A DNA stretch of 35,779 nucleotides, taken from Candidatus Babelota bacterium. Lineage in GTDB: Bacteria; Babelota; Babeliae; Babelales; JAHIUU01. The stretch's first letter is position 1; each line of letters opens with the position of its first letter. A program made the translations under genes and the position numbers. The DNA lies in contig JAHIUU010000002.1 in NCBI GenBank assembly GCA_018817025.1, forward strand, positions 1-35,779. Reading direction: 5' to 3'. The notes under the pieces are model-generated. The model saw only the letters and a program-made list of their open reading frames with translations, was not told the DNA's origin and ran no database searches. This document shows positions 31,137 through 35,779 of the stretch, one piece after another.

Positions 31137-31211
31137 TGGCAGCCTCAAGGGGAATCGAACCCCTATTTCCGCCGTGAGAGGGCGGCGTCCTAACCGTTAG
31201 ACGATGAGGCC
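31137..31211 (-). tRNA. tRNA-Glu (CTC)
   Basis: A cloverleaf with acceptor GGCCTCA/TGAGGCT (one G-U pair at the end), anticodon loop CTCTCAC giving CTC, T-loop GTTCGATTC, discriminator G and encoded CCA. It reads GAG codons and would supplement a UUC isoacceptor elsewhere. Confidence 0.95.
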
Positions 31212-31222
31212 AAGAAAAAGAA

Positions 31223-31251
31223 ATCATACACAATAAACAAGAGGCCGTAAA
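31223..31251 (-). promoter_or_regulatory. Promoter of tRNA-Glu
   Basis: On the minus strand TTTACG (31246-31251), a 17-base spacer and TATGAT (31223-31228) end 11 bases before the tRNA 5' end. Confidence 0.6.
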
Positions 31252-31269
31252 GATCAATTGATTTTTCCC

Positions 31270-33933
31270 ATGCGCTATAGAGCACTCTCTCTTCTTATCT
31301 TGCTACCGCTCGCACTATCAACCACACTTGTCCCCCTTCACGGCAACCGAAATAAACCAAGCAACCAGCCAACCCTGGCAACCAAAATCACCTTTCAAGC
31401 CGATGTTCCATTCAGCAAGAAGGAGTTTTTTTATCTTACGGACTTATATCCAAACAGAGGCGTAACAACCGAGCAGCTCACACACGCCTGTAAGCAGCTC
31501 AAAAGAAAAAACCGTTTTAACACAATCGAAACTATTGTCACAGACGGCAAAAATGGAAAATATGTTCACTTCAAGCTTAACGCCCACTGGATTTTTAAAA
31601 AGCTTCAGGTCTCTGGAATTTGGTTTGGAAAACAGGCGTATAAAAATCTGTATCTCCAACATCCAGGAGAAATTTTTGATGGCTCCCTTCATGAAGAAGC
31701 CCTCATCACCATAAAAAAGCAACTCCACCAAAATGGCTACTTTTCTTGCACGCTTCAGGACGAGCTTGTATATGACACCAAAGAAAAATCAATCACCGTA
31801 AAAATAAAGATTCTCAGAGGCCCTCAAGCCCGTATTGACAACATAAAAACTACCCCTCAACTCGAAAAACTCTCCCAACAACTTGAATCTCTTCTTCTCT
31901 ACAAGCGTTATTCAAAAGGTCTTCTTAACAAGGCCAAAGAACGAATCAAAACATTCTTAACAAAACAGGGGTTTACCAAGCACCGCATCTCACTAAAACA
32001 GTGTATTAAAAACAAAAACAGTCGCGTCAGTTTATTATTTGAGATTGTTATGAGAACAAAGCGACTATTCGCGTTCCAAGGCAACCACTTTTTTTCTAAA
32101 AAGCAAATTACTAAGTCAATAATAAATCTCGATAGACCAGAGTGGCTCCTTGATCCGAATATTATCGCAGAGCAAATTATTCACGCATACCACCAATATG
32201 GATTTTGGAACGCAAGAATAAGCTATAAAAAATATGCCTTCACGATAAGAGAAGGTCCTAGGGCCTCCATAAAAAATGTTATCGTACGAGATGTCGAAAC
32301 CGGTAGGGAGGAAAAAAACAAGTTTTTTTTCAATCCTGTTCTTCAGGCAAAACATTACGATAAAACGCTCCTAGATACCTGTGTAGAAACGCTAAAAAAC
32401 TTTTATGTCGAACACGGTTTTTGGAATTTCTCCATAATCGACCAACAAATCAAAACAGAAAAAAAACCAAATAGGTACTCGTTATTACTGTCCGTAAAAA
32501 GAGGCCCTCAACAGTTTTTGAACAAAAAACCGTTCAATCCTAAAGAGCTATCTCAACAAAGATCGGCCATCCTTGAACAATATCAGCAACAGGGATTTTG
32601 GTATGTTGACGTTCAACCTAATATCACTTCGGACGTTATTCAATGGGATGTCGCGCCAGGAGAACGGGTCTCCTTTGGAAAAGTTTTTGTACGTGGGACG
32701 AGCAAGCTGCCATTCGGCAGGATCGTACAAGAGGCCAGCTTTAAGCCTGGTGACCCATGGGACAAAAAAAAATTCGATCTCTTTCGAAAGCGATTAAAAA
32801 ATCTTGCTGTTTTCAAGCACATAGAAATTCATGCAAAAAACATCTCTGGAAAACAAAGCAAAAAACCTATTGTTCTTACCCTTATTGACGACGACCCATT
32901 CGAGTTGAAATTGCGATCAGGATACTTCTTAACAAGCAAAAATTTTTTACTAAAACGAGAATCAACCTACAAACTTGGTGGCTCCCTTTTAATCAAAAAC
33001 CCACTCAACCTCGCTGACAAACTTTCATTCAATGTCAACGCAACTCGCTTTGAAAAAAACCTTGATTTCTCCTACCAAGTACCACATCCATTTCGCAGTC
33101 CAGTTGTCGCAAAGTGTAACGCATACTATCACCAATATATCCATCCTCTAGAGGCCGGAAAAAGTGATTCTGCATATGAAGCAATACAAAAGGGTTTATT
33201 GGTTGGCATCACAAAAGAATACAAATCCTGTTCATTCTGGGGAGTCACCATCGGCAACGAGTGGATGAGAACGAGCCGGGCCCGCGGCAATATTAAGCTT
33301 GCGCAAAGCATGATAAACACAACCATTCCATACTTATTCATAGAGCCAAACCTGCTTATCGACCATCTAGACGATAAGATCAACACCACGAAAGGCTCGT
33401 TAACATTTTGCTCAATAAAAATTATGGTCCCGCAAACCAACCGAAGTACAACATGTAAAATCATGACCGACCACGCACAGTTTTATCATCTTGGCAGGCA
33501 AGTCGTCGGAGCACTGCGAATAAGAGGAGGCCATATTTTTCGAGAAAATTTTGAAGAGATTATGCCAATCGAACGATTTTACCTTGGAGGCCCACTCTCC
33601 GTACGAGGTTACTCGAAAGATACCGTTCCGCCTCTCGGAAAAACAGATAAAAACGAATACACCATTCAAGGGGGTAACTCTATGATAAACTGCAATATTG
33701 AATTACGATTTCCAATCTACAAAGCACTTGGCGGGGTGCTCTTTCAAGACGTGGGCGCATTGGGTCAATGTGGTTTCTTTCAATTTGCGTCATGGGCACC
33801 AACTTCTGGATGCGGCTTACGATATCAAACACCAATTGGCGCCCTTCGATTTGACATCGGCTGGAAATGGAAAAAAAGTTTTCCCACTGACAGTCGATAC
33901 GCCTGGTATCTTACGCTAGGGCAGGCATTCTAG
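31270..33933 (+). CDS. bamA: Omp85-family outer-membrane assembly protein (BamA-like)
   Basis: An 887-aa protein that inserts beta-barrel proteins into the outer membrane. After a signal peptide (about 1-20) there are roughly five POTRA domains (to about residue 510), recognised from repeated Q-G-F/Y-W/F and I-x-x-G-P-x-A-x-I-x-x-I patterns, followed by the 16-strand barrel. The loop-6 signature V-R-G-Y is at about 778-781, and the last residue is Phe after L-G-Q-A, the expected barrel end. The ATG at 31270 is preferred; a TTG four codons upstream is possible, and neither has a good ribosome site. It is likely essential and needed for the barrel protein at 20001-21458. Confidence 0.92.
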   Translation: MRYRALSLLILLPLALSTTLVPLHGNRNKPSNQPTLATKITFQADVPFSKKEFFYLTDLYPNRGVTTEQLTHACKQLKRKNRFNTIETIVTDGKNGKYVHFKLNAHWIFKKLQVSGIWFGKQAYKNLYLQHPGEIFDGSLHEEALITIKKQLHQNGYFSCTLQDELVYDTKEKSITVKIKILRGPQARIDNIKTTPQLEKLSQQLESLLLYKRYSKGLLNKAKERIKTFLTKQGFTKHRISLKQCIKNKNSRVSLLFEIVMRTKRLFAFQGNHFFSKKQITKSIINLDRPEWLLDPNIIAEQIIHAYHQYGFWNARISYKKYAFTIREGPRASIKNVIVRDVETGREEKNKFFFNPVLQAKHYDKTLLDTCVETLKNFYVEHGFWNFSIIDQQIKTEKKPNRYSLLLSVKRGPQQFLNKKPFNPKELSQQRSAILEQYQQQGFWYVDVQPNITSDVIQWDVAPGERVSFGKVFVRGTSKLPFGRIVQEASFKPGDPWDKKKFDLFRKRLKNLAVFKHIEIHAKNISGKQSKKPIVLTLIDDDPFELKLRSGYFLTSKNFLLKRESTYKLGGSLLIKNPLNLADKLSFNVNATRFEKNLDFSYQVPHPFRSPVVAKCNAYYHQYIHPLEAGKSDSAYEAIQKGLLVGITKEYKSCSFWGVTIGNEWMRTSRARGNIKLAQSMINTTIPYLFIEPNLLIDHLDDKINTTKGSLTFCSIKIMVPQTNRSTTCKIMTDHAQFYHLGRQVVGALRIRGGHIFRENFEEIMPIERFYLGGPLSVRGYSKDTVPPLGKTDKNEYTIQGGNSMINCNIELRFPIYKALGGVLFQDVGALGQCGFFQFASWAPTSGCGLRYQTPIGALRFDIGWKWKKSFPTDSRYAWYLTLGQAF

Positions 33934-34027
33934 GGCAGCTCTTTTCGGGCTTTATTGACTCTTCACCATCATTTTTATCAGCTTAGTAGAGAAATTAATT
34001 TCATTGATCATACGGAGAAATTTTATC

Positions 34028-35083
34028 ATGAAAAAACTATTTCTTTTCACACTTTTTTTCATACTTCTCTCACAGCTACAGGTCACGGCAGCGCAAGACG
34101 AATCTTACGAAGATACAGAAACAGAAGAAGTGTCTGAAGAAGAAGAAGAAGAAAAAGAAAGCGAATCCTCTGATATAGGCTTACTAGAGCCATCTTTAGT
34201 CATTGACCGAATTTTCAACTTAATCTCCAACACAATCGGCAGACTCACCACAAAACCACTTGTAAAAACAATTGAAGAATTAAGGAAAGTAAAAGCAAAA
34301 GTTCTTAGTGAGTTCAAGAAGGGGTTCATAGAACTTCCGAAAATAGGAATTATTAAATTCAAACAAGTGATGGAGACCGTTCAAAAAAAAATAAAACCAA
34401 AGATGATCGGGATCTTGTACGACGTTACAGGAAAGACTGTGCAAGCGCTAAAAGCTGGCGATCTTGTTCTCAAGATCACAAAAATGGTCATCACAGGATC
34501 AATACCAGAACTCGAATGCGAGGTTGTCTTTTTCAAAAACAAGGGAACGTTAAAACAAGAAACAGCCTCTGAGGGTGGTGTCACCTTTACGCTTGAATTC
34601 GAAAAACCATTTATGATTCCAACGGGACTTAACAGAAGTGCTCCTATCAAAAAGTTCGAAGCTAAGCTGTCTGCCGATCAACGCTATCTTCAAACAAAAG
34701 CACAACTGTTTGGAACAAAAACCGAAGAACCTTCTTTAATCAGACTCGATCTTTCTTACATTCCGTTTACATTTAAGGTTCAATCAAAAAATATTTCGAT
34801 GAGCACGGTCGAGCCGGCACTCAAAGGAACCCCGCTAGCCGATGTCATTCTAAAAACTCTTTCTTTACAAATAATACCATTCCCTCCATCGATAAAAATC
34901 ACCGGTATCGCCGACATGAACAAAGCACAAATAGGAATGGAAGGAAAAATGACCGATGCACAAATTACGGCAGGCCTTGGAACAACAGGCTTCCATTTTT
35001 CACTGGACGCTAAAAACTGGACACTACCCTACAATCTTGGAACGGTGCACAATGCCGAAATAAAAGTTGGAACCCAAATATAA
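34028..35083 (+). CDS. Exported protein with acidic N-terminal segment
   Basis: A 351-aa protein with a signal peptide (about 1-21, ending V-T-A-A), a Glu-rich linker (about 22-50), and then a beta-rich domain that looks like repeated strand/turn units (for example L-x-x-T-x-A-x-L). I do not recognise a family. GGAG lies ten bases before the chosen ATG. The last residues, I-K-V-G-T-Q-I, and the DNA after the stop are repeated almost exactly at the end of the next gene, so the two share ancestry at their 3' ends. It is located after bamA and could be a periplasmic or surface protein. Confidence 0.78.
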   Translation: MKKLFLFTLFFILLSQLQVTAAQDESYEDTETEEVSEEEEEEKESESSDIGLLEPSLVIDRIFNLISNTIGRLTTKPLVKTIEELRKVKAKVLSEFKKGFIELPKIGIIKFKQVMETVQKKIKPKMIGILYDVTGKTVQALKAGDLVLKITKMVITGSIPELECEVVFFKNKGTLKQETASEGGVTFTLEFEKPFMIPTGLNRSAPIKKFEAKLSADQRYLQTKAQLFGTKTEEPSLIRLDLSYIPFTFKVQSKNISMSTVEPALKGTPLADVILKTLSLQIIPFPPSIKITGIADMNKAQIGMEGKMTDAQITAGLGTTGFHFSLDAKNWTLPYNLGTVHNAEIKVGTQI

Positions 35084-35680
35084 CATAAAAAAGGTGTCTC
35101 ATGAGAGTAGATAGAAGACTATTATCGCTATGTATTGTTTCATTTATTTTCTTTGTATCAGTATCAACCCCACTTTACTTCCAATCAGAAAAAGAACCTG
35201 CACTTCCGCCAGAAGAAACAGAAGAAGTTATAGCAGAAGAAGATACCGAAGAACCTGAGCTAGAAGAAGAACTTGAAGAAGAAGAGCCTGAGGAAGAGAA
35301 CGAACCAGAAGAAAAAGAAGAAGGGTTCGAGGACGACACACGCACAGAAGCACGGCCTACGGCGCACAATGCCCAAATAAAAGTTGGAACCCAAATATAG
35401 CATAAAAAGGGTGCCCCATGAGAGTAGATAGAAGACTATTATCGCTATGTATTGTTTCATTTATTTTCTTTGTATCAGTATCAACCCCACTTTACTTCCA
35501 ATCAAAAAAAGAATCCGCACTCTCGCCAGAAGAAACAGAAGAAGTTATCGCTGAAGAAGAAGAGGAAGAAGAACCTGAAGAAAAAGAAGAGCCCAAAACA
35601 CCTGAACCGCCAAAAGGCCTCAGGATAAAACCAGAAGTCGAACCAAAAGAACCTGAGCTAGAAGAAGAACCTGAAGAAAA
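35047..35680 (+). repeat. 317-base tandem duplication
   Basis: Sequence at 35047-35110 (3' end of one gene, spacer, next start) recurs at 35364-35427, and the first ~110 bases of the two following genes are almost identical. The offset is 317 bases throughout, which shows a tandem duplication of one spacer-plus-gene unit. Confidence 0.85.
35101..35400 (+). CDS. Short secreted Glu/Pro-rich protein
   Basis: A 99-aa protein with an N-terminal signal peptide (about 5-25) and a mature part made mainly of Glu and Pro. Its C-terminus, N-A-Q-I-K-V-G-T-Q-I, copies the end of the preceding gene. It therefore looks like a deletion product joining the front of one paralogue to the tail of another. GGTGTCTC-type leader with a weak ribosome site. 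It is likely disordered and highly acidic. Function is unknown. Confidence 0.6.
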   Translation: MRVDRRLLSLCIVSFIFFVSVSTPLYFQSEKEPALPPEETEEVIAEEDTEEPELEEELEEEEPEEENEPEEKEEGFEDDTRTEARPTAHNAQIKVGTQI

Positions 35681-35779
35681 AGAAGAGCCCAAAACACCTG
35701 AACCGCCAAAAGGCCTCAGGATAAAACCAGAAGTCGAACCAAAAGAACCTGAGCTAGAAGAAGAACCTGAAGAAAAAGA
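35418..35779 (+). CDS. Secreted Glu/Pro repeat protein, partial
   Basis: The frame is open to the window end (120 codons visible). The signal peptide is nearly identical to that of the preceding gene. The mature part contains a perfect 32-residue repeat (E-E-E-P-E-E-K-E-E-P-K-T-P-E-P-P followed by K-G-L-R-I-K-P and E-V-E-P-K-E-P-E-L), with two full copies and the start of a third before the edge. Total length and C-terminus are unknown. It was missed by length-limited ORF lists because it has no stop in the window. Confidence 0.75.
   Translation, partial: MRVDRRLLSLCIVSFIFFVSVSTPLYFQSKKESALSPEETEEVIAEEEEEEEPEEKEEPKTPEPPKGLRIKPEVEPKEPELEEEPEEKEEPKTPEPPKGLRIKPEVEPKEPELEEEPEEK
35565..35779 (+). 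repeat. 96-base in-frame tandem repeat
   Basis: Unit 1 (35565-35660) and unit 2 (35661-35756) are identical; a third begins at 35757 and runs off the window. Each unit codes for exactly 32 residues, so copy-number change keeps the reading frame. Confidence 0.92.

Overview
The window (about 40% GC by eye, mostly tightly packed genes) reads like a chromosomal piece of an intracellular Gram-negative-type bacterium, most likely of the phylum Candidatus Dependentiae (TM6 / Babeliae). This assignment is inference. It rests on three signal-peptide proteins carrying eukaryote-type RING fingers, an abundance of small secreted coiled-coil proteins, an Omp85/BamA barrel and another outer-membrane barrel protein, and TMTC-like membrane-TPR proteins. 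A relative of Chlamydiae or another endosymbiont cannot be excluded without a database search.

Layout. 1-2116: accessory DNA with the start of a probable transposase, an unrecognised 227-aa protein, and an intact 853-bp IS5-family element with perfect ends and CTAG duplications. 2314-4785: small nucleotide-handling enzymes (HIT, MazG-like, two NUDIX), a minimal nucleotidyltransferase and the fluoride channel CrcB/FluC. 4735-5474: a tRNA operon (Val, Asn, Asp) with its promoter and a small downstream ORF. 5809-8406: tyrS preceded by two tandem M50 (site-2) protease homologues, one with the HExxH motif destroyed. 8592-13228: two tandem TMTC-like membrane/TPR proteins. 13205-15226: two exported RING proteins. 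15401-19867: an operon of nine short exported coiled-coil proteins with a consensus promoter and a strong terminator. 20001-21458: an outer-membrane barrel protein. 21597-22594: a Y1 (IS200/RAYT-like) transposase inside long imperfect inverted arms that contain a covarying REP-like hairpin. 22655-26217: a glycosyltransferase (possibly 3'-truncated) and PEP synthase. 26214-27347: a third RING protein and a small Cys-rich membrane protein. 27511-30762: an overlapping operon of F-type ATPase membrane genes (AtpI/R-like, subunit a, a fused c subunit) plus a GT4 glycosyltransferase. 30845-33933: acylphosphatase, tRNA-Glu and BamA/Omp85. 34028-end: a secreted protein followed by tandemly duplicated, Glu/Pro-rich repeat proteins running off the window.

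How it fits together. The exported RING proteins, the coiled-coil operon and the surface barrels look like a host-interaction complement. Housekeeping is represented by tyrS, tRNAs, ppsA, bamA and nucleotide clean-up enzymes. The most striking novelty is the ATP-synthase c subunit: one 326-residue chain with four c-type helical hairpins at 80-residue spacing, in which only the first and last hairpins keep the ion-binding glutamate. The second is the pair of REP-like hairpins around the Y1 transposase, whose two copies differ by five compensatory base-pair changes. The third is the secreted coiled-coil family with a shared A-[LM]-x2-I-[IV]-x2-R-x2-L signature.
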